Positions 45,637 to 54,666 of a DNA stretch of 64,000 nt are shown here, one piece after another. This stretch comes from Sanguibacter gelidistatuariae (lineage in GTDB: Bacteria; Actinomycetota; Actinomycetes; Actinomycetales; Cellulomonadaceae). The DNA lies in contig NZ_FMYH01000007.1 of assembly GCF_900096585.1 (NCBI RefSeq), positions 1 through 64,000 of the forward strand. Direction: 5' to 3'. The notes beneath the pieces are model-generated. The model was not told the origin of the DNA. It searched no databases and worked only from the letters and a program-made list of their open reading frames with translations. Position 1 is the stretch's first letter, and every line of letters starts with the position of its first letter. The position numbers and the translations under genes were made by a program.

Positions 45637-45737
45637 AAGGGCATATCGAGAGGGACTGACCCGTTGGTGGCTACTAGAGTCGATGCGGTCAGGCCTGGGA
45701 GCCTTCCAGTTCCGGCCCGCACCTGTGAGGAGCGCAC

Positions 45738-48308
45738 ATGTTCGAGAGATTTACCGACCGAGCCCGTCGGGTGGTTGTCCTTGCCCAAGAAGAGGCACGG
45801 ATGCTCAACCACAACTACATCGGGACCGAACACATCCTGCTCGGCCTCATCCACGAGGGTGAGGGTGTAGCAGCCAAGGCACTTGAGTCCTTGGGCATCT
45901 CACTCGATGCGGTGCGCTCACAGGTCACCGAGATCATCGGCGAGGGCCAGCAGGCCCCCTCCGGTCACATCCCCTTCACGCCCCGCGCGAAGAAGGTCCT
46001 CGAGCTGTCCCTGCGCGAGGCGCTGCAGCTCGGCCACAACTACATCGGCACCGAGCACATCCTGCTCGGTCTCATCCGCGAGGGCGAGGGCGTCGCCGCC
46101 CAGGTCCTCACGAAGCTGGGCGCCGACCTCAACCGCGTCCGCCAGCAGGTCATCCAGCTGCTCTCCGGCTACCAGGGCAAGGAGCAGGTCGCTTCGGGCG
46201 CACCCTCCGAGGGAACCCCGGCCGGCTCGGCTGTGCTCGACCAGTTCGGTCGCAACCTGACCCAGGCTGCCCGCGAGGGCAAGCTCGACCCGGTCATCGG
46301 TCGCAGCAAAGAGATCGAACGCGTCATGCAGGTGCTCAGCCGCCGCACCAAGAACAACCCGGTGCTCATCGGCGAACCCGGCGTCGGAAAGACTGCCGTC
46401 GTCGAGGGCCTCGCGCAGGACATCGTCTCCGGCGACGTCCCCGAGACGCTCAAGGACAAGCAGCTCTACACCCTCGACCTCGGCTCCCTCGTGGCCGGAT
46501 CTCGGTACCGCGGTGACTTCGAGGAGCGCCTGAAGAAGGTGCTCAAGGAGATCCGCACCCGCGGAGACATCATCCTGTTCATCGACGAGATCCACACCCT
46601 CGTCGGAGCCGGTGCGGCCGAGGGCGCGATCGACGCGGCCTCGATCCTCAAGCCGATGCTCGCCCGTGGTGAGCTCCAGACCATCGGCGCGACGACCCTG
46701 GACGAGTACCGCAAGCACATCGAGAAGGACGCCGCCCTCGAGCGCCGCTTCCAGCCGGTCCAGGTCGCCGAGCCGTCCCTGGCGCACGCGATCGAGATAC
46801 TCAAGGGCCTGCGCGACCGCTACGAGGCGCACCACCGCGTCTCGATCACCGACGGCGCGCTCGTGGCCGCGGCCACGCTCGCCGACCGCTACGTCAACGA
46901 CCGGTTCCTGCCGGACAAGGCGATCGACCTGGTCGACGAGGCCGGCGCGCGCCTGCGCATCCGCCGGATGACCGCTCCGCCGGAGCTGCGTGAGCTCGAC
47001 GACGAGATCGCCGAGGCGCGCCGCAACAAGGAGTCTGCGATCGACGAGCAGGACTTCGAGAAGGCCGCTGCGCTGCGCGACACCGAGAAGCAGCTCACGC
47101 AGAAGCGTGCCGACCGCGAGAAGGCCTGGAAGTCCGGGGACCTGGACACCGTCGCCGAGGTGGATGAGGATCTCATCGCCGAGGTGCTGGCCATGTCGAC
47201 CGGTATCCCGGTGTTCAAGCTGACCGAGGAGGAGTCCTCGCGCCTGCTGAAGATGGAGGACGAGCTGCACCGGCGCGTCGTCGGGCAGGACATCGCGATC
47301 AAGGGGATCTCGCAGGCGATCCGTCGCACGCGGGCCGGCCTCAAGGACCCCAAGCGTCCGGGTGGTTCGTTCATCTTCGCCGGTCCGACCGGTGTCGGTA
47401 AGACCGAGCTTGCCAAGGCGCTCGCGGAGTTCCTCTTCGGTGACGAGGACGCGCTCATCCAGCTCGACATGTCGGAGTACTCCGAGAAGCACACGGTCTC
47501 GCGGCTCTTCGGCTCGCCTCCCGGCTACGTCGGGTACGACGAGGGTGGCCAGCTCACCGAGAAGGTCCGCCGCAAGCCGTTCTCCGTCGTGCTCTTCGAC
47601 GAGGTCGAGAAGGCCCACCCGGACATCTTCAACTCGCTCCTGCAGATCCTCGAAGACGGTCGCCTGACCGACTCCCAGGGCCGCGCCGTGGACTTCAAGA
47701 ACACCGTGATCATCATGACCACGAACCTTGGAACCCGTGACATCGCCAAGGGGATGCAGACCGGCTTCAACGCCGGCGGCGACCTGGGCACGACGTACGA
47801 GCGCATGAAGGCCAAGGTCAACGAGGAGCTCAAGCAGCACTTCCGGCCCGAGTTCCTCAACCGCGTGGACGACACGATCGTGTTCCCGCAGCTGACCCAG
47901 GACGAGATCGTCCAGATCGTCGACCTGATGATCGCGAAGCTGGACGGCCGTCTGCAGGACAAGGACATGGCCATCGAGCTGTCGACTGCCGCGAAGACGC
48001 TCCTCGCCGAGAAGGGCTACGACCCGGTTCTTGGTGCGCGTCCGCTGCGTCGTGCGATCCAGCGCGAGATCGAGGACGTGCTCTCGGAGAAGATCCTCTT
48101 CGGCGACATCAAGGCCGGCCAGATGATCCTGGTCGACGCCGAGGGCGAGGGAATCCTCGGAGAGTTCACCTTCCGCGGGGTCCCCAAGGAAGATCACAAG
48201 AGTGGTCCGGTCGCCGCCGCCGCGGCGCTCGTGATCGGCGACGGCCCGGTGGACATCACCAAGCTGCCGCCGACCGGTGGCCTCGCGGCCACCGCTGGCG
48301 CGGAGTGA
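45738..48308 (+). CDS. clpC: ATP-dependent Clp protease ATPase subunit ClpC
   Basis: 856 residues. AAA+ unfoldase that feeds substrates to ClpP. Two Clp-N repeats at residues 1-145 (each with [14 protein letters not shown]), Walker A of ring 1 [13 protein letters not shown] at about residue 212, a UVR motif at about 425-460, Walker A of ring 2 [14 protein letters not shown] at about 550, then [20 protein letters not shown] and [13 protein letters not shown]. The ATG at 45738 follows GTGAGGAG. Full length and intact. A candidate ClgR box lies upstream and a strong terminator lies 30 bp downstream. Confidence 0.97.
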   Translation: MFERFTDRARRVVVLAQEEARMLNHNYIGTEHILLGLIHEGEGVAAKALESLGISLDAVRSQVTEIIGEGQQAPSGHIPFTPRAKKVLELSLREALQLGHNYIGTEHILLGLIREGEGVAAQVLTKLGADLNRVRQQVIQLLSGYQGKEQVASGAPSEGTPAGSAVLDQFGRNLTQAAREGKLDPVIGRSKEIERVMQVLSRRTKNNPVLIGEPGVGKTAVVEGLAQDIVSGDVPETLKDKQLYTLDLGSLVAGSRYRGDFEERLKKVLKEIRTRGDIILFIDEIHTLVGAGAAEGAIDAASILKPMLARGELQTIGATTLDEYRKHIEKDAALERRFQPVQVAEPSLAHAIEILKGLRDRYEAHHRVSITDGALVAAATLADRYVNDRFLPDKAIDLVDEAGARLRIRRMTAPPELRELDDEIAEARRNKESAIDEQDFEKAAALRDTEKQLTQKRADREKAWKSGDLDTVAEVDEDLIAEVLAMSTGIPVFKLTEEESSRLLKMEDELHRRVVGQDIAIKGISQAIRRTRAGLKDPKRPGGSFIFAGPTGVGKTELAKALAEFLFGDEDALIQLDMSEYSEKHTVSRLFGSPPGYVGYDEGGQLTEKVRRKPFSVVLFDEVEKAHPDIFNSLLQILEDGRLTDSQGRAVDFKNTVIIMTTNLGTRDIAKGMQTGFNAGGDLGTTYERMKAKVNEELKQHFRPEFLNRVDDTIVFPQLTQDEIVQIVDLMIAKLDGRLQDKDMAIELSTAAKTLLAEKGYDPVLGARPLRRAIQREIEDVLSEKILFGDIKAGQMILVDAEGEGILGEFTFRGVPKEDHKSGPVAAAAALVIGDGPVDITKLPPTGGLAATAGAE

Positions 48309-48336
48309 TCCGACTCGGCTGACCGACTGCGTTGAC

Positions 48337-48370
48337 GAAGGGCCCCGGACCACCTGGTCCGGGGCCCTTC
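48337..48370 (+). terminator. clpC terminator
   Basis: 15-bp perfect inverted repeat (48337-48351 and 48356-48370) with a four-base loop, just downstream of clpC. Confidence 0.82.
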
Positions 48371-48415
48371 GCCGTGCGTCCTCCAGGACGCGTGCATGGG
48401 GCCTAGGCTCGGGTC

Positions 48416-49204
48416 ATGTCCCCCGACCCGCGTGACCCGACCCGACCGGGCCCGTCCGGGCGGCGCCAGATCCCGTTGCGCGCGGCGTGCGCGGAGCCGC
48501 ACAGCTGCCCCGCCCCGGTCCGGATGCGCGTGCTGCAGCGGGTCCCGCTCTTCGCCGGGCTGTCCGACGACGAGCTCACCGGCATCGATGCGCGCATGAC
48601 CTCCCTTGCCTGGGCCACCGGAGATGCCCTCTACCGGGCGGGCGACCCCGCCGAGCATCTCTTTGTCATGGCCGCGGGGCGCGCCAAGGCCTGGCGGGGA
48701 ACGCCCGACGGCCAGGAGATCGTCGTCGACCTGCTCGCCCCCGGTGACCTGTTCGGCGGCCTGCAGGTCCTCGGCCAGCTGCGGCACACCGAGACGGTCC
48801 AGGCGCTGTCCACCACGTGCGCGCTGCGGATCGGCTCCGCGGCGTTCCGGGAGCTGCTCGGGGACTACCCGCAGGTGGCCCTGCGTGCGCTCGACGACAC
48901 CGCCGCGTTGCTCACCCAGGCGCGGTCCGACGTCGCGCAGGTCTCCTCTGCGACCGTGGCGCAGCGGGTCGCCGCGCGGCTCGTGCGCCTGGCGGACAAG
49001 TTCGGTCGTGACCTCGGCGACGGTCGCGGCACGCTCATCCACCTGCCGTTGACCCGCCGAGACCTCGCGGGCATGACCGGGTCGACGCCGGAGTCCGTCT
49101 CCCGGGTCATGAGCGCGCTGCGCAAGGACGGCGTGATCGACTCCGGGCGCGGGTGGACCGCAGTCGTCGACCGGGACCGCCTCGCCGCGCTTGCCGAGGG
49201 CTGA
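48416..49204 (+). CDS. Crp/Fnr family regulator
   Basis: 262 residues. The cNMP-binding-like domain contains GDALYRAGDPAEHLFVMAAG and IVVDLLAPGDLFGGLQVLGQ; the cassette lacks the Glu-Arg pair for cAMP. The C-terminal helix-turn-helix is LTRRDLAGMTGSTPESVSRV followed by MSALRKDGVI. The N-terminal extension has two Cys in CAEPHSC, and with a third Cys further on this could hold a cofactor but is not the four-Cys FNR pattern. Located upstream of an HMA chaperone and a P-type ATPase with a TGAT-N4-GTCA site in between, it probably controls them, perhaps in response to oxygen, NO or a metal. Confidence 0.85.
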   Translation: MSPDPRDPTRPGPSGRRQIPLRAACAEPHSCPAPVRMRVLQRVPLFAGLSDDELTGIDARMTSLAWATGDALYRAGDPAEHLFVMAAGRAKAWRGTPDGQEIVVDLLAPGDLFGGLQVLGQLRHTETVQALSTTCALRIGSAAFRELLGDYPQVALRALDDTAALLTQARSDVAQVSSATVAQRVAARLVRLADKFGRDLGDGRGTLIHLPLTRRDLAGMTGSTPESVSRVMSALRKDGVIDSGRGWTAVVDRDRLAALAEG

Positions 49205-49243
49205 TGGCGCAGGGTGGGCAGGTCTGTCGTTAACTGATCTGCG

Positions 49244-49257
49244 TCATGGTCGGCGCT
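49244..49257. promoter_or_regulatory. Candidate Fnr-type box
   Basis: CTGATCTGCGTCAT resembles the FNR/DNR-type consensus TTGAT-N4-ATCAA with about seven of ten conserved positions. It lies about 70 bp upstream of the HMA-domain gene, where the Crp/Fnr protein encoded just before could act. Only one degenerate copy. Confidence 0.35.
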
Positions 49258-49325
49258 GGTCGCCTCCCCTACTGTCGTGATTACCCCCCCACCATTCGTG
49301 GGACGAATCAGAGACGAGGACGACC

Positions 49326-49613
49326 ATGACTACCACTGGACTTCCCACCCCGGCCGCAGCGACGGCCACATCGACCACTGCGACCGTGACTGCGACCGTG
49401 CGGACCACCCTGCGCGCCGAGGGTTTCTCCTGCCCGTCGTGCGTGGCGAAGATCGAGAAGCAGGTCGGCCGCGTGGCTGGAGTGACCGGCGTCAAGGTCC
49501 ACTTCGCGTCTGCGCGGATCGAGATCGACCACGACCCGGCCGCAGTGAGCGTCGAGGACCTCATCGCCGCCGTCGCCAAGGCGGGCTACACCGCGACCGC
49601 ATCGGCGTTCTAG
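49326..49613 (+). CDS. Heavy-metal-associated domain protein (CopZ-like)
   Basis: 95 residues: a Thr/Ala-rich N-terminal extension of about 25 residues and one HMA domain with the metal motif GFSCPSCVAKIEKQV (CxxC) and the typical C-terminal AVAKAGYTATAS. HMA proteins shuttle Cu(I) or related ions to a P-type ATPase. The ATG at 49326 follows GAGACGAGGACGACC. The adjacent ATPase has no HMA domain at its N-terminus, so this is likely its separate chaperone. Confidence 0.87.
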   Translation: MTTTGLPTPAAATATSTTATVTATVRTTLRAEGFSCPSCVAKIEKQVGRVAGVTGVKVHFASARIEIDHDPAAVSVEDLIAAVAKAGYTATASAF

Positions 49614-49815
49614 CCGCGGAGCGCGACGCACCGGGGGTAGCGGGCGCCCCAACGGGCGACCGCCTCACCGGGTGAGCCCATGACGAAGACGAGCGCAGCA
49701 CGAGCGCTCACCGGTGCGACCGGCACGGCTCCGCGATCTCCTGGAGCCGGCCGGCCACACCACCCAAACACTCAGAATACGGACCCACGGGCCCTGACCA
49801 GACGGAGGATCGACC

Positions 49816-51840
49816 ATGACGAGGATCGCGCGGCTGTGGCAGGGATGGAAGATCCCTGTGGTGTCCGGGGCGCTGATCCTCGCGTCCCGGACCGCTACCG
49901 GGGTGTTCGACGCCGAGATGGTCGGCGCGATCGCGATGTCGGGCGCGGCCGTCGTGGCCGGGACCCCGATCGCGGTGAAGGCGTTCCGCGCGGCGATGGC
50001 GCGCGTCGTCGGGATCGATCTGCTCGTGACGATCGCGGCGATCGGGGCCCTGATCATCGGGGAGCGGTGGGAGGCGGCCGCGGTGACGTTCCTCTTCGCG
50101 GTTGGGCATGCGCTCGAGACTGCGACCCTGAACAAGACGCGATCCGCGCTCGCCGAGCTCATCGCCGTCGCGCCCGACACGGCGGTCGTCCTGCGCGACG
50201 GCGTCCAGGTCGAGGTGCCGGCCGCGGGGGTTGCCGTCGGGGAGACGGTCCTGGTCAAGAACGGAGCGAAGGTCCCCGTCGACGGGGAGGTCATTGCCGG
50301 CACCGGTGCGCTCGACGAGGCGTCGATCACCGGGGAGTCGCTCCCGGTCGAGAAGGTCGCCGGGGACAAGGTCTTCGCCGGGACGGTCTCCCATGGCGGG
50401 TTCTTGCAGGTCCGCGCGGTCGGGGTGGGCGCCGATACCACCCTGGCCCGGATCATCCACCGCGTCGAAGACGCCCAGGACGCCAAGGCGAAGGCCGCGC
50501 GGTTCATCGACTCCTTCTCCGCCTGGTACACCCCCGTGATCATCCTGCTCGCCGTCGTGTTCGGCGTGGCCACCCAAGACGTGGTGCTCGCGCTGACGCT
50601 GCTGGTCATCGGATGCCCGGGTGCGCTGGTTATCTCGATCCCGGTGGCAGTGGTCGCGGGGATCGGGCGCGCGGCCAAGGACGGAATCCTCATCAAGGGC
50701 GGGGAGTACCTGGAGACCTCGGCGAAGGTCACGGTCGTCGCCGTGGACAAGACCGGCACGCTGACACGCGGCCGTCCGGTGCTCACCGATGTGGTGGTGC
50801 TGGGTACCGCCCACCACGAGGCCGGGGCATCTGCGGTAGCCGCCGCCGTCTCGGCGTCGGGCATCGACGCGGGGCGCAGTGAGGTCCTCTACTGGGCAGC
50901 GGCGGCGGAGTCCGGGTCCGAGCACCCTCTGGCGCGACCGATCCTGGCCGCCGCAGCCGCCGCGGGGATCAACGCGCCCGCGCTGGCCGACCTCACCGAG
51001 TCCGTCCCGGGTAAGGGCATCGTCGCGCACACCGGCGGACGGCGCGTGCTCGTGGGCAACGCCGCGCTGCTGGACCAGTTCGCGGTCGTCGACCTCGCGG
51101 GCGCCGACGCCGCGTCCGCCGAGCTCACCGCGGCCGGGCGCACGGCGATGATCGTCGCGGTCGACGACGAGGTGGTCGGGGTGATCGCCGTCGCCGACGA
51201 GATCCGCCCGGACGCGGCCGAGATGGTCCGGCGGTTGCATGCCAGCGGGATTGAGCGGGTCATCATGCTCACCGGGGACGCCCCGCTCGTGGCGCAGGCG
51301 GTTGCACGGGCGACCGGGGTCGACGAGGTCCGGGCGAGCCTTCTGCCCGAGGACAAGCTGGCCATTGTCGAAGAGCTGCAGCGCCAGGGGCACGTCGTCG
51401 CCATGGTGGGCGACGGCGTCAACGACGCTCCGGCGCTGGCGCTCGCGGACATCGGGGTCGCGATGGGGGCGGCCGGGTCGGCCGTCGCGGTCGAGACCGC
51501 GGACATCGCCCTCATGAGCGACAACCTGCTCCTGCTGCCCGAGGCGATCCGGCTGGCCCGACGCACGGTGTGGACGATGCGCCAGAACATCGCGATCGCG
51601 CTGGTCACCGTCGTGCTGCTGCTGACGGGGGTGGTGCTGGGCGGTGTGACGATGTCCCTCGGGATGCTGGTGCACGAGGTCTCGGTGCTCGTTGTCATCG
51701 CCAATGCGATGCGGCTGCTGCGCCGCCGCGGGGGAGCGATCGCCCCGGCCGGGTCAACGGGGACGACGCCGAGGCGCGCGACCGGCGCGGCTGGCGCTGC
51801 GACCGATGGTGATCGGGTGGCCGAGAAGATGGCGGTGTGA
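49816..51840 (+). CDS. Heavy-metal translocating P-type ATPase (P1B-like)
   Basis: 674 residues, start ATG with GGAGGATCG upstream. Actuator loop with GALDEASITGESLPVEK, transmembrane metal site region LLVIGCPGALVISIPVAVVA, phosphorylation motif DKTGTLTRGRP, and hinge motif GDGVNDAPALALAD. The transmembrane motif is CPG where copper pumps have CPC and others SPC or CPH. C-terminal helices read MLVHEVSVLVVIANAMRLL. The metal is therefore not certain. It lacks an N-terminal HMA domain; the separate HMA gene lies 202 bp upstream. A 30-residue Ala/Gly/Thr-rich C-terminal tail follows the last helix. Confidence 0.9.
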   Translation: MTRIARLWQGWKIPVVSGALILASRTATGVFDAEMVGAIAMSGAAVVAGTPIAVKAFRAAMARVVGIDLLVTIAAIGALIIGERWEAAAVTFLFAVGHALETATLNKTRSALAELIAVAPDTAVVLRDGVQVEVPAAGVAVGETVLVKNGAKVPVDGEVIAGTGALDEASITGESLPVEKVAGDKVFAGTVSHGGFLQVRAVGVGADTTLARIIHRVEDAQDAKAKAARFIDSFSAWYTPVIILLAVVFGVATQDVVLALTLLVIGCPGALVISIPVAVVAGIGRAAKDGILIKGGEYLETSAKVTVVAVDKTGTLTRGRPVLTDVVVLGTAHHEAGASAVAAAVSASGIDAGRSEVLYWAAAAESGSEHPLARPILAAAAAAGINAPALADLTESVPGKGIVAHTGGRRVLVGNAALLDQFAVVDLAGADAASAELTAAGRTAMIVAVDDEVVGVIAVADEIRPDAAEMVRRLHASGIERVIMLTGDAPLVAQAVARATGVDEVRASLLPEDKLAIVEELQRQGHVVAMVGDGVNDAPALALADIGVAMGAAGSAVAVETADIALMSDNLLLLPEAIRLARRTVWTMRQNIAIALVTVVLLLTGVVLGGVTMSLGMLVHEVSVLVVIANAMRLLRRRGGAIAPAGSTGTTPRRATGAAGAATDGDRVAEKMAV

Positions 51841-51858
51841 CCGCACCCTGACCGCAAC

Positions 51859-51894
51859 GACGACGGGCCCTGGATCTGTCGAGGGCCCGTCGTC
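51859..51894. terminator. Bidirectional hairpin terminator
   Basis: 13-bp perfect inverted repeat (51859-51871 and 51882-51894) with a 10-base loop, between the convergent ATPase and fucO-like genes. Confidence 0.8.
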
Positions 51895-51924
51895 ATTGCG
51901 CGCGTCATTGCGTCCGTCATTGCG
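51892..51924 (+). repeat. Short 12-bp tandem repeat (three copies)
   Basis: GTCATTGCG occurs at 51892, 51904 and 51916, a 12-bp period, directly after the terminator stem. Probably replication slippage in a non-coding gap. Confidence 0.6.
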
Positions 51925-51991
51925 GCTGACTGCCGCCGCGGTCAGGCGCACGGTGCGCCAGTCCTCGCGAGAGAGTCGGCGACCGCCCGGC

Positions 51992-53143
51992 TCAGAACAC
52001 CGAGCGGTACAGCGCGCGGACGTCCTCACGGGTGGCCGGGCGCGGGTTGCCGCTCGCGCACACGTCGGCCAGCGCGGCGTCGGTCAGGGCATCGAGGCCC
52101 TCGGCGCCGACGCCCACCTGACGCAGGCTCGAGGGATTGCCGAGGCTGCGGGCGAGGTCCCGCACGGCCTCGACCGCTGCCTTACCGGCGGCCTCGAGGG
52201 AGAGGGAGGCCGCCTCCGGGACGCCGAGCGCGACGGCGACGTCGCGCAGCTTCTCGCCTGTGTGCTCGGCGTTGTACTCCATGACGGTCGCGAGCAGGAT
52301 GCCGTTGGCCACACCGTGCGGGGTGCCGAACTGCGCGCCGAGCGGGTGCGCCATGGCGTGCACGAGGCCGAGTCCCACGTTGGAGAACCCCATCCCGGCC
52401 ATGTACTGGCCCAGTGCCATGCGCTCGACGGCATCCGGGTCGCCCGCCGCGGCGGCGGGCAGCGACTGGGCGATGATCTCGATGGCCTTGAGGAGCAGGG
52501 TGTCGGTCAGCTCCCACGCGCCCACGGTCGTGTAGCCCTCGATCGCGTGAGTGAGGGCGTCGAGCCCGGTCGCGGCCTTGAGGTCGGCCGGCATCCCGTC
52601 CATCATGTCCGCGTCGACGATGGCAATCACCGGGATCGCGTGCGGGTCCACGCAGACGAACTTGCGGGCGTTCTGGGCGTCGGTGATGACGAAGTTGATC
52701 GTCACCTCGGCCGCGGTGCCGGCCGTCGTGGGCACTGCGATGATCGGGACGCTGGGGCACCCGGTCGCGGCCACGCCCTCGAGGCTGCGCACGTCGGCGA
52801 ACTCCGGGTTCGCGGCGACGATGCCGATCGCCTTGCAGGTGTCCTGCGGCGAGCCGCCCCCGATGGCCAGCAGCACGTCGGCCCCCGAGGAGAGGAACCG
52901 ATCGACGCCGGCTCGGACGTTCTCGATCGGCGGGTTCGGCTCGACGTCGCTGAACACCTCGTAGGGGAAGCCGACGGCGTCGAGCAGGGCGGTGACCTTC
53001 GCGGCGACCCCGGTGTCCAGAAGCACCTGGCCGGTGACCACCAGGGCCTTGGTGGCACACTGGGCGACGAGCGCCCCGGGAATCTCCTTGATCGCACCCC
53101 GGCCGAAGTACGCGGTCTGGTTGAGGATCATGCGCTGGACCAT
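51992..53143 (-). CDS. fucO: Iron-containing alcohol dehydrogenase, FucO-like (lactaldehyde reductase)
   Basis: 383 residues from the ATG at 53143 (GGAG upstream). Strong similarity along the length to E. coli L-1,2-propanediol oxidoreductase FucO: MILNQTAYFGRGAIKEI, the NAD-binding GGGSPQDTCKAIGI, PTTAGTAAEVTINFVITDA, FVCVDPHAIPVIAIVDADMM, the metal-binding region ATGLDALTHAIEGY and GLGLVHAMAHPLGAQFGTPH with conserved His residues. FucO reduces L-lactaldehyde to propanediol and also glycolaldehyde. No LacI-type operator is seen upstream. It sits downstream of the lactate-utilisation genes on the same strand with a 136-bp gap to the kinase-like gene. Confidence 0.88.
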   Translation of the reverse strand: MVQRMILNQTAYFGRGAIKEIPGALVAQCATKALVVTGQVLLDTGVAAKVTALLDAVGFPYEVFSDVEPNPPIENVRAGVDRFLSSGADVLLAIGGGSPQDTCKAIGIVAANPEFADVRSLEGVAATGCPSVPIIAVPTTAGTAAEVTINFVITDAQNARKFVCVDPHAIPVIAIVDADMMDGMPADLKAATGLDALTHAIEGYTTVGAWELTDTLLLKAIEIIAQSLPAAAAGDPDAVERMALGQYMAGMGFSNVGLGLVHAMAHPLGAQFGTPHGVANGILLATVMEYNAEHTGEKLRDVAVALGVPEAASLSLEAAGKAAVEAVRDLARSLGNPSSLRQVGVGAEGLDALTDAALADVCASGNPRPATREDVRALYRSVF

Positions 53144-53279
53144 GGTGACTCCTGCGTGCGGCTGCGGCGATGCACGGCGGGCGTCGCCACACTGCAGGCG
53201 CCTCGTCCTCACTCTTGAACGTAGCGGGCGGGACAGCGTTGCCCACAGGTCGAACGTCCCACGGCGGCCAGGCGCGTGG

Positions 53280-53930
53280 TCAAGCCTGGGTCACTGATGC
53301 GTGCAGCGCGCGGACGTCCCGCTCGGCCTGGGCGACGCGGACGGCCCGGCAGCCCTGAGACACCCACCGCCGGACGGACGCCGGCTCGTCGCGCATGAGG
53401 CCCCAACCCCGCCGCACGAGGGTGAGCGGTGGTTTGCGGGACTCGCCCAGGTCCCGCAGGAGCCGGAACCAGAACGTCACCAGACGCGGGCGGGTCACGC
53501 AGATGGCGTCGGCGAGGATGCCTTCCGCGCGGCAGGCGGCCACCAGCTCGGAGGCGAAGATCCCCTCGGCGACGATGATCCGCTCGCCGGTCACGTCCGC
53601 GTGGGTGGTGCCGGTGCGTCGCGACGTGGGGATGTCGTAGAGCGGGAGGTCCGCGTGCCCGGTTGTGCACAGCTCGATGAGGACGGCGAGGGCGCCGGTC
53701 GCGTCCCAGCTGTCGGGGGAGTCCCAGTCGGCGATGCCGAAGCGATGCGGCATGCCGGGGTGGTCGTGGTCGTGGTAGAAGTCGTCGAGTGCGAGCGAGG
53801 CCAGGCCCAGCCGCCTGACCAGGCTCGACTTCCCCGAACCGGACGGTCCGGTGAGCAGCACGACTCGGGTGACGGGCACCCGGGTTCCCGCGGGGAGGTC
53901 GAAGAGGCTGTCTGGCGCGTCGGGGCTCAC
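53280..53930 (-). CDS. Uridine-kinase-like P-loop protein
   Basis: 216 residues. Walker A GPSGSGKSSLVRRLG at about residues 28-35, the substrate-side LDDFYHDHDHPGMPHRFGIA with DWDSPDSW, and the Walker B-like IIVAEGIFASELVA. This is the pattern of actinobacterial uridine kinase-like proteins, nucleoside or other small-molecule kinases. Located after lutC with a 49-bp gap; a functional link with lactate use is not obvious. Confidence 0.8.
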   Translation of the reverse strand: MSPDAPDSLFDLPAGTRVPVTRVVLLTGPSGSGKSSLVRRLGLASLALDDFYHDHDHPGMPHRFGIADWDSPDSWDATGALAVLIELCTTGHADLPLYDIPTSRRTGTTHADVTGERIIVAEGIFASELVAACRAEGILADAICVTRPRLVTFWFRLLRDLGESRKPPLTLVRRGWGLMRDEPASVRRWVSQGCRAVRVAQAERDVRALHASVTQA

Positions 53931-53979
53931 CCGGTCATTCTCCCAGACGAGAACCGACGGTGGCCAACGGTCGGCGCGG

Positions 53980-54666
53980 TCAGCCCACGATGATGACGTG
54001 CAGCGTGCGCGGTCCGTGCACGCCCTCGACGCGGGAGAGCTCGATGTCGCTCGTCGCGCTCGGGCCGGAGATCCAGGTCTGGGGGCGTTCGGGGTGCTCG
54101 GCGAGGACAGCCACGCCCTCGGGCACGGAGCCGGTGACCTGGTCTGCGCGCACGACGCACACGTGGACGTCGGGCACGAGAGTGATGATCCGGCGGCCCT
54201 GGTCGTCGGCGCCGTCGAGCACGATGGTCCCGGTGTCGGCGATGGCCACCCGGGCCGCAGTGACCACGGCGTCGACCTCGTCGAGCTCGAGCGCTGTCAT
54301 CGGCGCCTCGCGGGAGTCGGTGAGCACCGCGGTCCCGGACGGCAGCCCGTCCACCCAGTGCTTCGCCAGCCCCGCGGGCACGACGACGGCCCGCCCCCGG
54401 GCGCTCGCGGCGGCGGACTCGGCAAAGAGGGTGCCGAGGATCTCGCCGACCAGGGCCGTGACGGCCTCGTCGGTGACCACGCGGTGCACGTGGGCCTTGT
54501 AGTCCTCGAGGCGATCGACGAGCAGGTCGATCGCGCCAGGGGAGCCGGGGGCGTGGTCGCCGGTGCGGCGGTAGTCGCGGGCGACCGGGGCGAGCGCCTC
54601 CTGGTGGCCGGTCACGCCGTCGAGCGCCACACGGATGTGGTGCAGGATGTCGCTGCGTGCGCTCAT
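53980..54666 (-). CDS. lutC: LutC/LUD-domain protein, lactate utilisation
   Basis: 228 residues from the ATG at 54666, which overlaps the lutB stop. LUD-domain protein, third subunit of the LutABC L-lactate oxidising system. Visible: VVVPAGLAKHWVDGLPSG, ADTGTIVLDGADDQGRRIIT and VPDVHVCVVRADQVTGSV, ending in ISGPSATSDIELSRVEGVHG, the conserved LUD C-terminus. Confidence 0.92.
   Translation of the reverse strand: MSARSDILHHIRVALDGVTGHQEALAPVARDYRRTGDHAPGSPGAIDLLVDRLEDYKAHVHRVVTDEAVTALVGEILGTLFAESAAASARGRAVVVPAGLAKHWVDGLPSGTAVLTDSREAPMTALELDEVDAVVTAARVAIADTGTIVLDGADDQGRRIITLVPDVHVCVVRADQVTGSVPEGVAVLAEHPERPQTWISGPSATSDIELSRVEGVHGPRTLHVIIVG

Noticed and set aside
45918-48353. 811-codon open frame antisense to clpC
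   Set aside because: Shadow of clpC, with no start context and no family resemblance.
49708-51675. 655-codon antisense frame over the P-type ATPase
   Set aside because: Shadow frame with low-complexity His/Arg/Asp composition.
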